NCBI GenBank assembly: GCA_013348845.1 | Contig: CP054675.1 | Coordinates: 1,435,501 to 1,499,500 of the forward strand | Source of the DNA: Candidatus Tepidiaquacella proteinivora | Lineage (GTDB): Bacteria; Bacteroidota; Ignavibacteria; Tepidaquicellales; Tepidaquicellaceae | Direction: 5' to 3' | Length of the DNA: 64,000 nt | Part shown: positions 28,050 to 38,092 of the stretch, piece by piece | Layout: each line of letters opens with the position of its first letter | Numbering within the stretch: position 1 is the stretch's first letter | Notes under the pieces: generated by a model | What the model was told of the DNA's origin: nothing | Databases searched by the model: none | Seen by the model: the letters and a program-made list of their open reading frames with translations, nothing else | Program-made: the position numbers and the translations under genes

Positions 28050-28646
28050 ATGAAAAAATATGGGATATTTGGAGGAACATTTGACCCTCCGCATATAGCA
28101 CATCTTATTCATGCAGAACTTGTAAGAAACAAAATGCGGCTTGATAAAATTATTTTTGTTCCTTCCGGCAATCCACCACTCAAACGAAAATCTTCAGTAT
28201 TAGAATCAAATCACAGATATAATATGGCAAAACTATGCTTTAGTAGTAATAAAAATTTTGTGGTGGATGATATAGAACTCAAAAACACATATCAGAAAAC
28301 TTATACGATAGATACATTAAAAAAACTTAATACAAAGTATAAAAATCAAAATGTTATATTTTACTTTATTATCGGAACTGATAATTTCATAGAATTACCG
28401 AAGTGGAAGGACACTTATGAAATATTTTCAATGTGCAAAGTTATTGTTATCAATAGGCCACCTTATAAATTTGAAGATGGTCCAGATGAATTTAAAAGAA
28501 AAGTAATCAGAGTTAAAGTCCCCAATTTAGATATATCTTCAACTGTAATAAGAAAAATGGTTAAAAAAGGACAGTCAATTAAATATTTAGTAACTGAAAG
28601 GGTAGAAAAATATATTATTCAAAATAATTTATATAAAATTTATTAA
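28050..28646 (+). CDS. nadD: Nicotinate-nucleotide adenylyltransferase
   Basis: NadD adenylates nicotinate mononucleotide to deamido-NAD in NAD synthesis. The 198-residue protein has the family's nucleotide-binding motif 'GIFGGTFDPPHIAHL' at residues 5-19, 'IFVPSGNPPLK' for substrate binding, 'FIIGTDNFIELPKWKD' in the centre, and the ISSTxIR motif 'DISSTVIRKMV' at the C-terminus. The length and motif order are standard. It begins one base after the GT9 stop, and the next gene starts five bases after its end. The position inside an envelope cluster seems to reflect operon convenience rather than shared function. Confidence 0.97.
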   Translation: MKKYGIFGGTFDPPHIAHLIHAELVRNKMRLDKIIFVPSGNPPLKRKSSVLESNHRYNMAKLCFSSNKNFVVDDIELKNTYQKTYTIDTLKKLNTKYKNQNVIFYFIIGTDNFIELPKWKDTYEIFSMCKVIVINRPPYKFEDGPDEFKRKVIRVKVPNLDISSTVIRKMVKKGQSIKYLVTERVEKYIIQNNLYKIY

Positions 28647-28651
28647 AATAT

Positions 28652-29446
28652 ATGGAAACAAAAGACAATCAAAATTTACAACACAACCAGCAAACTTCAG
28701 ATATATCATTACTTGATATAATAACTGGTATATTTATTTCCCCGAAACAAACTTTTGATTCTCTGAAAAATATCGGGAAAAAACATTTATGGGTAGTTCC
28801 TTTTATTATTATAATTATTCTTGGAATATTAACAACCTTTCTTTTCAATAACGATAATGAACTTACTTCAGAAAGTAAAACATTGCAAAAAGAATATTTA
28901 CAGAAAATGATTGACAATATTGAAAAGAAAGAGAAAAGTAATGAAATACCATCAGAACAGGCAGCCAAAATAAAAGAGGATCTTCAAAAAAATATTGATA
29001 ATGCAACCGGGGAAACAGGATACATAGGTATTCACATTGGGAATATAATTTATATTTTATTCTTAAGCCTTGTCATTTTAATATCGACAAAAATATTAAA
29101 AGGACAGATAACTTACTTAAATATTATAAATATAATAGTATTATCAATGTTAATTTTGTGTGTCGGGGACCTGATAAATATAATTGCTTCAATACTTTTA
29201 GGTTATAATACAAATATTGGATTAAATATTTTTCTAAAACCACCAATAGTGCCTTTTTATGCAACTGTATTTTTTGGGGCAATTGATTTATTTGATGTCT
29301 GGTTTCTTGTGGTATTATCTATTGGTATTTCAAAAATTGCAAATTTAAAATTTACAACATTATTTGTTATTTTAATCGTTGTTAGGGTAATTATTGCCTT
29401 AGCTTTATCATTCACTACATTGTTACCCGATATTATTTTTGGATAA
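28652..29446 (+). CDS. Yip1-domain membrane protein
   Basis: This is a 264-residue inner-membrane protein with about five hydrophobic segments. The N-terminal cytoplasmic part ends in 'ITGIFISPKQTFDSL', which matches the 'i-tgi-f-Pk--F--l' start of bacterial Yip1 proteins (PF04893). A charged coiled segment (about 70-115) lies between the first and second membrane helices. Function in bacteria is not established. It follows nadD by five bases and is convergent with tag, the two stop codons being only four bases apart. Confidence 0.75.
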   Translation: METKDNQNLQHNQQTSDISLLDIITGIFISPKQTFDSLKNIGKKHLWVVPFIIIIILGILTTFLFNNDNELTSESKTLQKEYLQKMIDNIEKKEKSNEIPSEQAAKIKEDLQKNIDNATGETGYIGIHIGNIIYILFLSLVILISTKILKGQITYLNIINIIVLSMLILCVGDLINIIASILLGYNTNIGLNIFLKPPIVPFYATVFFGAIDLFDVWFLVVLSIGISKIANLKFTTLFVILIVVRVIIALALSFTTLLPDIIFG

Positions 29447-29450
29447 AAGA

Positions 29451-30029
29451 TTATAATTTACATAACTCTTTGTATCTAAAGCATGATATCAGATGGTCAT
29501 TTACCATTCCTGTTGCCTGCATAAACGCATAACATATAGTACTACCAACAAATTTGAAACCTCTTTTCTTTAATTCATCACTCATTAAATCAGATTGCTT
29601 TGTTTTTGTTGGAATCTCATTTAAATTTTCCCACTTATTATGTATTGTTTCTCCATCAACAAACCTCCAGATAAATTTATCAAAAGTTCCGAATCTGTCT
29701 TTTATATCAAGAAAAGCTTTAGCATTATTAATAACTGATAATATTTTTAGCTTATTTCTGATAATTAATGGATTTTTCAGGAGTTGATTTATTTTTTCGG
29801 ATTTATACTCAAGAATAATTTTAGGATTAAAATTATCAAATGCTTCCCTTAAAGCATTTCTTTTTTTGAGAATTATACTCCAACTTAATCCTGCCTGAAA
29901 TGTATCAAGGATGATGAATTCAAAAAGTTTCATATCGTTATGAACAGGTACTCCCCATTCTGTATCATGATACAATATCATTTCAAAAGAAGATAAGCAC
30001 CACCCACATCTAATTAATTTCCCTTTCAT
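29451..30029 (-). CDS. tag: DNA-3-methyladenine glycosylase I
   Basis: Tag excises N3-methyladenine from alkylated DNA as the first step of base excision repair. The protein (192 residues) matches E. coli Tag closely: 'RCGWC' at the start, 'YHDTEWGVP', 'FQAGLSWSIILKKR', 'IIRNKLKILSVINNAKAFL' and 'KKRGFKFVGSTICYAFMQATGMVNDH'. Zinc is expected from the N-terminal Cys, the His of 'YHDTEWG' and the C-terminal His and Cys of 'NDHLISCF'. The invariant Glu of 'DTEWG' contributes to base recognition. It is a single gene, read from its own promoter between it and the divergent secreted-protein gene. Confidence 0.97.
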   Translation of the reverse strand: MKGKLIRCGWCLSSFEMILYHDTEWGVPVHNDMKLFEFIILDTFQAGLSWSIILKKRNALREAFDNFNPKIILEYKSEKINQLLKNPLIIRNKLKILSVINNAKAFLDIKDRFGTFDKFIWRFVDGETIHNKWENLNEIPTKTKQSDLMSDELKKRGFKFVGSTICYAFMQATGMVNDHLISCFRYKELCKL

Positions 30030-30146
30030 AAAAAATTATTCTAACATTCAATTAACAAGAAAAATTTTATTTTAAAAGTTTTTATACTTTATCAAAACAT
30101 AAAATTATCTATATTTAATTTATTAATAATTACAAAAAATAAAAAT

Positions 30147-31751
30147 ATGAAAAAAATAATTTTTATCTTTGCATTTTTATTCATTCCGCTTTCTTTATTT
30201 TCTCAGGTTGTAAAAGAGGAAATCATCTTAAAATCAGAAGAAGATTCCATTAATATTTATAATTTTATTTATAATGAAGAAACTAAAACCTATATTTATC
30301 TTAATTATGACGAAAGTGGGAAATATTACATAACAAGTAATAAGGGAAATTCAAGAAGATATGATTACCTTTCAACTTATGATGCTAAATTTGATAAGAA
30401 AGGAAATTATTATATAATTGGGTATAAAAATGACCAAATGACCAATAAATCAACATATTATTTCCTGATTAACGGAGTAGAGAACGGAGAATTTGATTTT
30501 ATCAATTACCCGTTATCTCAGTATGAAGAAATGATTTATTTTGTAGCTCAAAAAGATTCATTATATTTATTAGTAGGTTACGACACTGAAAAGAACAGAT
30601 TTACTTATGGGAAACAATACACTAATATTTATTTACCAAAGATAGATGAAAAATACATTTGGGAACCATATTACGAACTTGGGATTACTAAAAAAGGTGA
30701 ACCTTATTACGTAGCGGATGATGGTAAAAATGTTTTTCTTGTAATTGGAAATAACGAACAGCAAAAGCACAAAGGTATAAGAGACTATACTACTTATGAA
30801 GACTTAAAAGGCAATATATGCTATAATGCTATAGATGCTGAGGGTGAAAATCAATACGGTTATTTAGTCCAGGGTAAAAAAATCTATAAATCATTCAAGG
30901 CAACTTTAAACCCAATAATTTTTAAACCGGATAATACTCCTGTATATAAAGGTTCAAATGATGAATATAATGAATTCTATTCACAATTTATTATTGAAGG
31001 AGAAACACCTGGGAAAATTTACAATGGATATATTTACGACATCACTCTAACTCCAAATGGCAAAATCGCTTATATTGCGACTGATTCAACAAAAGATGGA
31101 GAATATTATTCCCGAATTGTAATAGATGGTAAAGAGAATAAAAAATATGAATATGTGAATAATTTAAAATTCTTAAAAGATGACATTCCTGTTTATTCCG
31201 CAAAAAAAGATAATCAAGAAATTCTTGTAATAGGAAATAAAGAAAATTATTATAATTATAGTTCTATATTAAATATTACTATTTCTCCAAAAGGCGAAGT
31301 GGCAATTTTAGGGTATAAATATCCTGATGACAATTCAAATGATGTAATAGAATATTATGTTCACATAGGGGATAAAAAATATGGGCCATATGTGAATTAC
31401 CCCTATTCATATATGGAAGGTAGTCAGGATTTTATATTCTTCAATGAAAAAGGAAATTTTGCTTTTATCATCATAAATGATAATGATGAATATTATATTA
31501 TTTCTGATTACTTTAAAAGTGATGATTATAATTCGGTATGGTTATTGGATTCGTACAAAAATGATTTTTACTATTTAGCAAACAAAAGAACAACAGGGGA
31601 CAAGGATTCTTACTGCGTATATAAAAATGGAAAAAAAGTAAGCGATTCTTATGATGATATCTCAAATTATACACTTGATAAAGAAAAAGGAACATTGACA
31701 TTTTTGGGATTAAAAGAAAATACCGCTTATTATGTTAAAATAAAACTTTAG
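30147..31751 (+). CDS. Secreted repeat protein, probably a beta-propeller
   Basis: This is an exported protein of 534 residues with a signal peptide (1-20, ending 'LFSQ'). The mature chain is built of loose 50-60 residue repeats. Each alternates a strand pair containing 'G-Y/I-A-I-G/A-K/D' with a segment such as 'YFLINGVENGEF', 'RIVIDGKENKKYEYV', 'YYVHIGDKKYGPYVNY' or 'YCVYKNGKKVSDSYDDI'. The 'ING(K/E)xxGxYD' pattern suggests a propeller related to WG- or NGK-repeat proteins of Bacteroidota. It is very rich in Tyr, Lys, Asp and Asn. There is no sorting tail, so it may remain periplasmic. I do not recognise a named family, and function is unknown. Confidence 0.7.
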   Translation: MKKIIFIFAFLFIPLSLFSQVVKEEIILKSEEDSINIYNFIYNEETKTYIYLNYDESGKYYITSNKGNSRRYDYLSTYDAKFDKKGNYYIIGYKNDQMTNKSTYYFLINGVENGEFDFINYPLSQYEEMIYFVAQKDSLYLLVGYDTEKNRFTYGKQYTNIYLPKIDEKYIWEPYYELGITKKGEPYYVADDGKNVFLVIGNNEQQKHKGIRDYTTYEDLKGNICYNAIDAEGENQYGYLVQGKKIYKSFKATLNPIIFKPDNTPVYKGSNDEYNEFYSQFIIEGETPGKIYNGYIYDITLTPNGKIAYIATDSTKDGEYYSRIVIDGKENKKYEYVNNLKFLKDDIPVYSAKKDNQEILVIGNKENYYNYSSILNITISPKGEVAILGYKYPDDNSNDVIEYYVHIGDKKYGPYVNYPYSYMEGSQDFIFFNEKGNFAFIIINDNDEYYIISDYFKSDDYNSVWLLDSYKNDFYYLANKRTTGDKDSYCVYKNGKKVSDSYDDISNYTLDKEKGTLTFLGLKENTAYYVKIKL

Positions 31752-31823
31752 AAAATTTTTCTAATTTATTTAGAGAATAAAATATTTTTTATATATTATA
31801 TTATATCCAACTAATTTGTTTAT

Positions 31824-34800
31824 TTGAGTTTTAAAATTTACAAATCATCAGCTGGAAGTGGAAAGACCCATTCTTTAGCGGTAGAATATATATTACTCTG
31901 CTTTAAAAATGCTTCATATTTTAATAATATTTTAGCTGTTACCTTCACAAACAAGGCAACAGAAGAAATGAAGCAGAGAATAATTGACTATCTTTATAGC
32001 ATTTCTAATTACAGCGTTCAAAATGATAATAAAATCTCAAATATCGTTAAAACTATAGCAGAAAAGACGGGATTAGAAATTAATACAATTCAGAAAAAAG
32101 CAAATAAAATTTTAAAAAACATACTTTACAATTATTCGAATTTCTCAGTAAGTACGATTGATTCATTTTTTTCAAGAATTTTGCGTTCATTTTCAAAGGA
32201 ACTTGGTTTACAAGGCAGTTATGAAATTGAGCTTGATGAGAATAAAGTGCTGGATGACATAATCAAAAACTTATGGATAAAAACGGCTGAAGACGAAATT
32301 TTGTCTGAATATCTTGAAAAATTTTTATATTATAATTTATCTGAAGGAAAAACTTATAATTTAGACTCACCACTCAAAAATTTTGGACGTGAAATATTCA
32401 GGGATAGATATTGGGAAAAAAAACTCATAAATATGAATTATTATGATGAAAATAAAGATAAATTCAAAGAGTTTATTAATGAATTAGAAAAGAAACTAAA
32501 AGAGACTGAAACATACATAAATAATAAAATTGATGAATTAAAAAATTTATTAGAAGAATATAATCTCAGTGCTGATGATTTTTTTGGTAAATCCCGTAGT
32601 ATCCCTTCAAAGTTGTTAAAGCTAAGAGAAAAAAATGGTATAGAAAAGTTAGAAATTAACATAAGCGAAAATGATAAATGGTGCACAAAAGATTCAACCC
32701 CAAAAAATAATATCATAAAATGTTTAGAAGAAAAGTTGAGTAATATAGTAAAGGATTTAATTTCGTACATAGATAATAAATATCCTGAATATGTTACCAC
32801 AAAAATTATAAATGATAACATTTTTGTTTTCGGGATATTTACTGATTTAATTAATATAGTAAAAGATTATGAAAATGAGAAAAATACAATATTGTCGAGT
32901 AATATAACCAGAAGGTTGAGATCACTCATAACAGATAACAGTCCATCTTTTATTTTTGAAAAAATAGGCAGTAATTTTTGCAATTTTTTAATTGATGAAT
33001 TTCAAGATACATCAACTTTTCAATGGCAAATTTTTAAACCCCTGATATTAGAATCCTTATCCCACAATCACTTATCACTTGTGGTGGGAGACCCAAAACA
33101 GACAATCTATAGATGGCGTGAGGGTAATATGAGTTTAATACTTAAGGATATTTATAATGATTTATACAAATATAAGGATAATATTGAAGAAATACCCCTT
33201 GATATTAACTTCCGTAGTTATAAGAATATTGTTGAGTTTAATAATCAATTCTTTAATGATATACTAAAGGATACAAGTTATAATGTTATTTCAAATAATG
33301 GTAATGATATATACGAAAAAACCTATAAATACTTCAAACAAAAATCTTCAGCTCAAAATAAAAATAACGAAGGATATGTAAACATTACAATAATTGAAAG
33401 AAATACAAATACTAACGACTTAAAAATTGCTGAAGAAACGCAGGGTAATAAAAAAACTGATGATATAAATGATATTATTTTAGACAGGTTGAAAATTATT
33501 ATATCTGAAGTTTTAAACAGAGGTTATAAAAAATCAGATATAACAATTCTTGTTCGTAAGATTAAAGAGGGCAAAGAAATAGCAAAAGCAATCCTTGACC
33601 TTGGTTGCGATATAATCTCTCCAAATTCCCTGAGCATTTTGAGTTCTCCAAAAGTGAATTTTATTATTAATTTGCTAAAATTTATAGTAAACCAGAAGGA
33701 CTTTTTATCAATTGGTGAGTTATTAAATAACAAATTAAACTACTTATCTCAAAACGGTAGGGAAAATAATGAAATATTTTCTGCTTGTTCAGATTTGCAA
33801 GAAAACGGAGAAAATATAACTGACAATATTTTATGGAATATACTTCCGGGTGAATTTAAAAATGAGGAAGATTTGCATTTTATTTCCTCATCTATGTATA
33901 ATTATAATGTTTATGAATTAGTTGAAAACCTAATAAGAATTTTTCAGTTTGATAATATAGCAGATTTATATATTATAAAGTTTCTAAATACTGTTAAAGA
34001 GTACTGCAAAAATAATTCTTCAGATGTAAAGAGTTTTCTAAATTGGTTTAGCACAATAATTGAAGCTGATAATGATAATTTTCTTGCAATATCAGCACCG
34101 GAAAATAAAGATGCAATAAAAATTAGCACAATACATAAATTCAAAGGTCTTCAGAACAAAGTAATAATAATTCCATTCGCAAACTGGGATATTCAATTAA
34201 AAGGTAATAGAGATATAATATGGGTTTCTTCTGATAAAGAACCTTTTAATCAATTTCCCGCTTTTCCGGTATATGCAAAAAAAATTATTGAAAATTCTTA
34301 CTTCTCAGAAGATTATAAGCTGGAAATTGATTTAACACTTATCGACAATTTAAATTTACTATATGTAGCACTAACAAGAGCTGAGGAGGCATTATATATC
34401 ATAACATCAGAACGACGTGGCAATTCCATATTTGAAATAATAAAAGCAAAGTACGATAAACTAAAAGTTATACCAAATTGTATAGAAGAAACATTCAATA
34501 AGGAACAATTTAATATTAAATGTTTATCTATAGGTGAATTGCCAACTAAAGAAACTAAAAATGTATTTCAGGAAAAAATTGAATTTATAGATTCTGAAAA
34601 AATAACTTCATCGCAATGGTATAGAAATATTATTATAAAAATGGCGGATATAGAAAATAAGCCATGGGACCAAAATTATAAAAAAATACAGTTAGGAACT
34701 AAAATCCACAAAATCCTTTCACAAATAGAAACACCAAAAGATATAAGTGATATTATCAATAAAGAATTAATTAGGGGAAATATTGATGAAAATGAAGTTG

Positions 34801-35105
34801 AATTAATAAATGAAAAATTAACTAAGCTTTTCTCCAATAAAGAATTCATATCTTTATTTAATAAAGATTGGGAAAGTAAAGCAGAAGTAGAAATAATAAC
34901 TCCAAACGAGGGAATAGTAAGGCCAGACAGAGTTTTAATTAAAGATAAAGAAGTTCAAATAATTGATTTTAAGATAGGTAAAGAGAATAAAGAACATATT
35001 ACCCAAATAAATAAATATTCTAAGATACTTACAGATTTAGGTTATAATGTTATAGGCAAGTTTATTGTATATATATCTGATGAAATTGAAATTATGAATT
35101 TGTGA
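31824..35105 (+). CDS. addA: AddA-like UvrD-family helicase/nuclease
   Basis: This is the large helicase subunit of an AddAB/RecBCD-type complex that processes double-strand breaks for RecA. The UvrD-family helicase motifs are in order: Walker A 'SSAGSGKTHS' (residues 8-17), 'AVTFTNKATEEMK', 'LIDEFQDTS' (about 390), 'VVGDPKQTIYRWREG', 'KISTIHKFKGLQ' and 'LLYVALTRAEEAL'. A C-terminal PD-(D/E)XK nuclease is visible at about 1033-1053 ('RPDRVLIKD' then 'IIDFKIGKE'). The length, 1093 residues, suits the Bacteroidota type. The start is TTG, since the frame has a stop at 31812 and the domain begins at residue 4. The addB-like gene begins 22 bases after the stop. Confidence 0.88.
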   Translation: MSFKIYKSSAGSGKTHSLAVEYILLCFKNASYFNNILAVTFTNKATEEMKQRIIDYLYSISNYSVQNDNKISNIVKTIAEKTGLEINTIQKKANKILKNILYNYSNFSVSTIDSFFSRILRSFSKELGLQGSYEIELDENKVLDDIIKNLWIKTAEDEILSEYLEKFLYYNLSEGKTYNLDSPLKNFGREIFRDRYWEKKLINMNYYDENKDKFKEFINELEKKLKETETYINNKIDELKNLLEEYNLSADDFFGKSRSIPSKLLKLREKNGIEKLEINISENDKWCTKDSTPKNNIIKCLEEKLSNIVKDLISYIDNKYPEYVTTKIINDNIFVFGIFTDLINIVKDYENEKNTILSSNITRRLRSLITDNSPSFIFEKIGSNFCNFLIDEFQDTSTFQWQIFKPLILESLSHNHLSLVVGDPKQTIYRWREGNMSLILKDIYNDLYKYKDNIEEIPLDINFRSYKNIVEFNNQFFNDILKDTSYNVISNNGNDIYEKTYKYFKQKSSAQNKNNEGYVNITIIERNTNTNDLKIAEETQGNKKTDDINDIILDRLKIIISEVLNRGYKKSDITILVRKIKEGKEIAKAILDLGCDIISPNSLSILSSPKVNFIINLLKFIVNQKDFLSIGELLNNKLNYLSQNGRENNEIFSACSDLQENGENITDNILWNILPGEFKNEEDLHFISSSMYNYNVYELVENLIRIFQFDNIADLYIIKFLNTVKEYCKNNSSDVKSFLNWFSTIIEADNDNFLAISAPENKDAIKISTIHKFKGLQNKVIIIPFANWDIQLKGNRDIIWVSSDKEPFNQFPAFPVYAKKIIENSYFSEDYKLEIDLTLIDNLNLLYVALTRAEEALYIITSERRGNSIFEIIKAKYDKLKVIPNCIEETFNKEQFNIKCLSIGELPTKETKNVFQEKIEFIDSEKITSSQWYRNIIIKMADIENKPWDQNYKKIQLGTKIHKILSQIETPKDISDIINKELIRGNIDENEVELINEKLTKLFSNKEFISLFNKDWESKAEVEIITPNEGIVRPDRVLIKDKEVQIIDFKIGKENKEHITQINKYSKILTDLGYNVIGKFIVYISDEIEIMNL

Positions 35106-35127
35106 TTAAATTTTTTATTAATTTATA

Positions 35128-38031
35128 ATGGATAGTTTTTTAAACGAAATAGTAAACATAATTTCCAATAAGTACAAAGATTATCAGAATATTACAATCG
35201 TATTCCCATCAAGAAGAGCCGGTTTATATTTTAAAAATTATATCTCAAAAATAATTCAGTATCCATGCTGGGGATTTGAGATTTTAAGTTTAACAGACTT
35301 TATGTCAAAATATTCTGATCTGGAAATTAAAGAATCCTCTGTTCTTATCTGGGAATTATACGATATCTATAAAAAATACTTTCCTGCTGAGACTCCTGAT
35401 AGCTTCCTGTATTGGGGAAATATAATAATTAATGATTTTGATATTATAGATAAATATTTAGTCGAAGATACTAAAATTTTTAAAGCAATAAGAGATTGGA
35501 AGGAAATTGAAGAGATGTTCCCTACTGAACTTCCGGAAGAATATGAAACTTTCTGGAAATCTATAAAAGATTTTAACTCCGTTCAGAAAGAATCTTTCTT
35601 AAAAACTTGGGAAGTTCTTGGGAAAATATATAAAGATTTTACAACAATATTAAAATCAAAAAAAATTGCTTATGAAGGACTTGCTTTTCGTGAATTATAT
35701 AATTCATTAATTTCAGGGACAAAAATAAACAGAGAAAAAATAATTTTTGCAGGGTTTTATTCATTTTCTAAATCAGAAGAAGAAATTATTTCCTACTTAT
35801 TAAAGAATAGTAATGCAGAACTATATTTTGATTTAGATAATTATTATCTGGAGGATAATGATAATGAAGCCGGAAAATCATTAAGAAAATCAATTAATAA
35901 ATTTAAGTATGTAATTGAAAAGAATAAATTAGAACAAAAAGATTATATTTTCCTGATTGATTCAAAAAGTTTAATCAATGAGAATAAAAAGATTAATATA
36001 ATAGGTGCGCCACTGCAAGCAGGAATGGCCAAAGTACTTGGTAATTTATTGTCAGACTTAATAAAAAATGATAATGAAAATATTTTATATGAAAATTTAA
36101 ATAACACCGCAATAATTTTACCAGATGAATCCATTCTTCTGCAAGTTCTGTACTCCATCCCGGAGGAAATTAAAGATTTCAATGTTACAGTCGGTTTTCC
36201 CTTTAAAGATACATCTCTATATTCTCTATTGTTGCTAATTCAGGATTTACATAACAATTCGATTAAAAAAGACGATAAAATCTTATTTCATTATTCAGAT
36301 ATAGAACGAATCCTGTTACATCCATATATAAGATTTTCAGATATTGCAATTGTATTCAGAATTCTAAATACTATTTACAATAAAAATATTGTTTATACAT
36401 CCCTATTATATAGTGAAGAGTTTAAGGCAATTTTTGATAATATTAATGATGATTCTATAGAAATAATTAAAAAAGTATTTACCGGTTTAGGAGAAAATAC
36501 AATAGAAATCTATAATTATTTAAAAAATATAATATTGTCTATTGCTAAAAGGATTGAGAACTCTAAAGATGAGTATTACAAAAAGTTTCAGTTTGAATAC
36601 CTTTATTATTTCTATAATGAATTAGAAAAGTTATTTAAATTAATTTCAAAGTATAATATTAATCTTAGTATAAATAATGCCTTTAAAGTAATTATGACGA
36701 TTTGCGGAAAAATGCATATACCCTTTACAGGTGAACCTATAAAGGGCTTACAAATAATGGGAATTTTTGAATCAAGAAATCTTGATTTTGAAAATGTTTA
36801 TATCTTATCCTTAAACGAAGGTGTGTTTCCCTCTAGTGGTTATGAAAACAGTTTTATTCCATATAATCTGAGGAAGGCATTCGGTTTACCAACCTATGAA
36901 GACAAATCTGCAATTGAAGCATATTTATTCTACAGATTATTACAAAGAGCAAAAAATGTAAATTTGTTATATGACACGGAAATTAATAACAATATAAAGG
37001 GCAAAAGTAGATATATTTATCAAATTGAAAAAGATATTTTTAAATCACATAAAGGTTTAAATAATAAAATATTTTCATTCAAATTACCATATACAAAACC
37101 AATAAAAATAGAAATTAAAAAGACTGAAGATTTAATACAAACCTCAATGAATTTTCCTCACTTATCTCCTTCTGCAATAATTACATATATTGAATGTAAG
37201 CTTAAATTTTATTTTGAAAGAATTATAAATCTTGAAGAAATAAAAACTCCTGCAGAAACATTAGATGAAGTAACCATAGGAAGTATATTTCATAAAATAA
37301 TGGAACTTATTTACAAAGATTATATCGGTAAGACTATATCAAAAAAAATAATTGAAAAACTGAAAGGCGATTTCGATACATTATATGAAGATTTATTTTA
37401 TGAAGCTATCGACAAAATATCATATGAGAGAAAAACGAATATTAATTTCGAACATTCTGAGAAAAATAAGTTTTTAAAATATGTAATAAAAGATTTCGTG
37501 AAAAATGCATTAGAAGCAGATAAAAATTTTGATTTTCCAATAGAAATATATGCATTAGAATCAATAGTTGAAGCACCAATTGATATTAAAATATCAAATG
37601 CAGTTAGTAAAAGAATAATACTTAAAGGCATAATTGACAGAATTGATAAAATAGATAATAAATTCAGAATTGTTGATTATAAAACAGGGTACAGTCACTT
37701 TTTAAATTTTTCTCCCAACAATAAAGATGGGTTTTTTGAAAAGATTTTTTCCGATACTAAATATAAAGATAGTTTTCAAATTTTCTTTTATTTATACATT
37801 TCTTTATCGAAGCTAACTGAAAATGAATTTACCGGAGCAATATTATATCCAAGAGAAAAGAAAAGTAAATATGTGGAAATTGAAAAAATTACCAAAAATG
37901 ATCTTCTTATCTTTGAAGAATATTTAATTAAATTACTAAATGAAATTTATAACTTAGAAATCCCATTTTCGCAAACAGAGGATGAAAAAAAGTGTGAATA
38001 CTGTCCATACAAACATTTATGTTACAGATAA
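35128..38031 (+). CDS. addB: AddB-like nuclease subunit with Fe-S cysteines
   Basis: This is the partner of the AddA-like helicase. The N-terminus resembles a helicase fold without a working Walker A motif ('ITIVFPSRRAGLYFKNYI'), as in Bacteroidota AddB-like proteins. 'ESRNLDFENVYILSLNEGVFPS' is the recognisable motif-V region. The C-terminal PD-(D/E)XK nuclease has 'GIIDRIDKIDNKFRIVDYKTG' (about 834-854) and a later Gln-containing strand. Four cysteines typical of AddB iron-sulfur clusters are Cys690 ('YIECKLKF') and Cys956, Cys959 and Cys965 at the very end ('CEYCPYKHLC'). The cluster would staple the nuclease domain closed. With addA it forms an operon. Confidence 0.88.
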   Translation: MDSFLNEIVNIISNKYKDYQNITIVFPSRRAGLYFKNYISKIIQYPCWGFEILSLTDFMSKYSDLEIKESSVLIWELYDIYKKYFPAETPDSFLYWGNIIINDFDIIDKYLVEDTKIFKAIRDWKEIEEMFPTELPEEYETFWKSIKDFNSVQKESFLKTWEVLGKIYKDFTTILKSKKIAYEGLAFRELYNSLISGTKINREKIIFAGFYSFSKSEEEIISYLLKNSNAELYFDLDNYYLEDNDNEAGKSLRKSINKFKYVIEKNKLEQKDYIFLIDSKSLINENKKINIIGAPLQAGMAKVLGNLLSDLIKNDNENILYENLNNTAIILPDESILLQVLYSIPEEIKDFNVTVGFPFKDTSLYSLLLLIQDLHNNSIKKDDKILFHYSDIERILLHPYIRFSDIAIVFRILNTIYNKNIVYTSLLYSEEFKAIFDNINDDSIEIIKKVFTGLGENTIEIYNYLKNIILSIAKRIENSKDEYYKKFQFEYLYYFYNELEKLFKLISKYNINLSINNAFKVIMTICGKMHIPFTGEPIKGLQIMGIFESRNLDFENVYILSLNEGVFPSSGYENSFIPYNLRKAFGLPTYEDKSAIEAYLFYRLLQRAKNVNLLYDTEINNNIKGKSRYIYQIEKDIFKSHKGLNNKIFSFKLPYTKPIKIEIKKTEDLIQTSMNFPHLSPSAIITYIECKLKFYFERIINLEEIKTPAETLDEVTIGSIFHKIMELIYKDYIGKTISKKIIEKLKGDFDTLYEDLFYEAIDKISYERKTNINFEHSEKNKFLKYVIKDFVKNALEADKNFDFPIEIYALESIVEAPIDIKISNAVSKRIILKGIIDRIDKIDNKFRIVDYKTGYSHFLNFSPNNKDGFFEKIFSDTKYKDSFQIFFYLYISLSKLTENEFTGAILYPREKKSKYVEIEKITKNDLLIFEEYLIKLLNEIYNLEIPFSQTEDEKKCEYCPYKHLCYR

Positions 38032-38092
38032 ATGAATTTTTTCATTTTATAAAATGTTATTAAATAAAACTTAAGAAATTTTAAATTAACTA

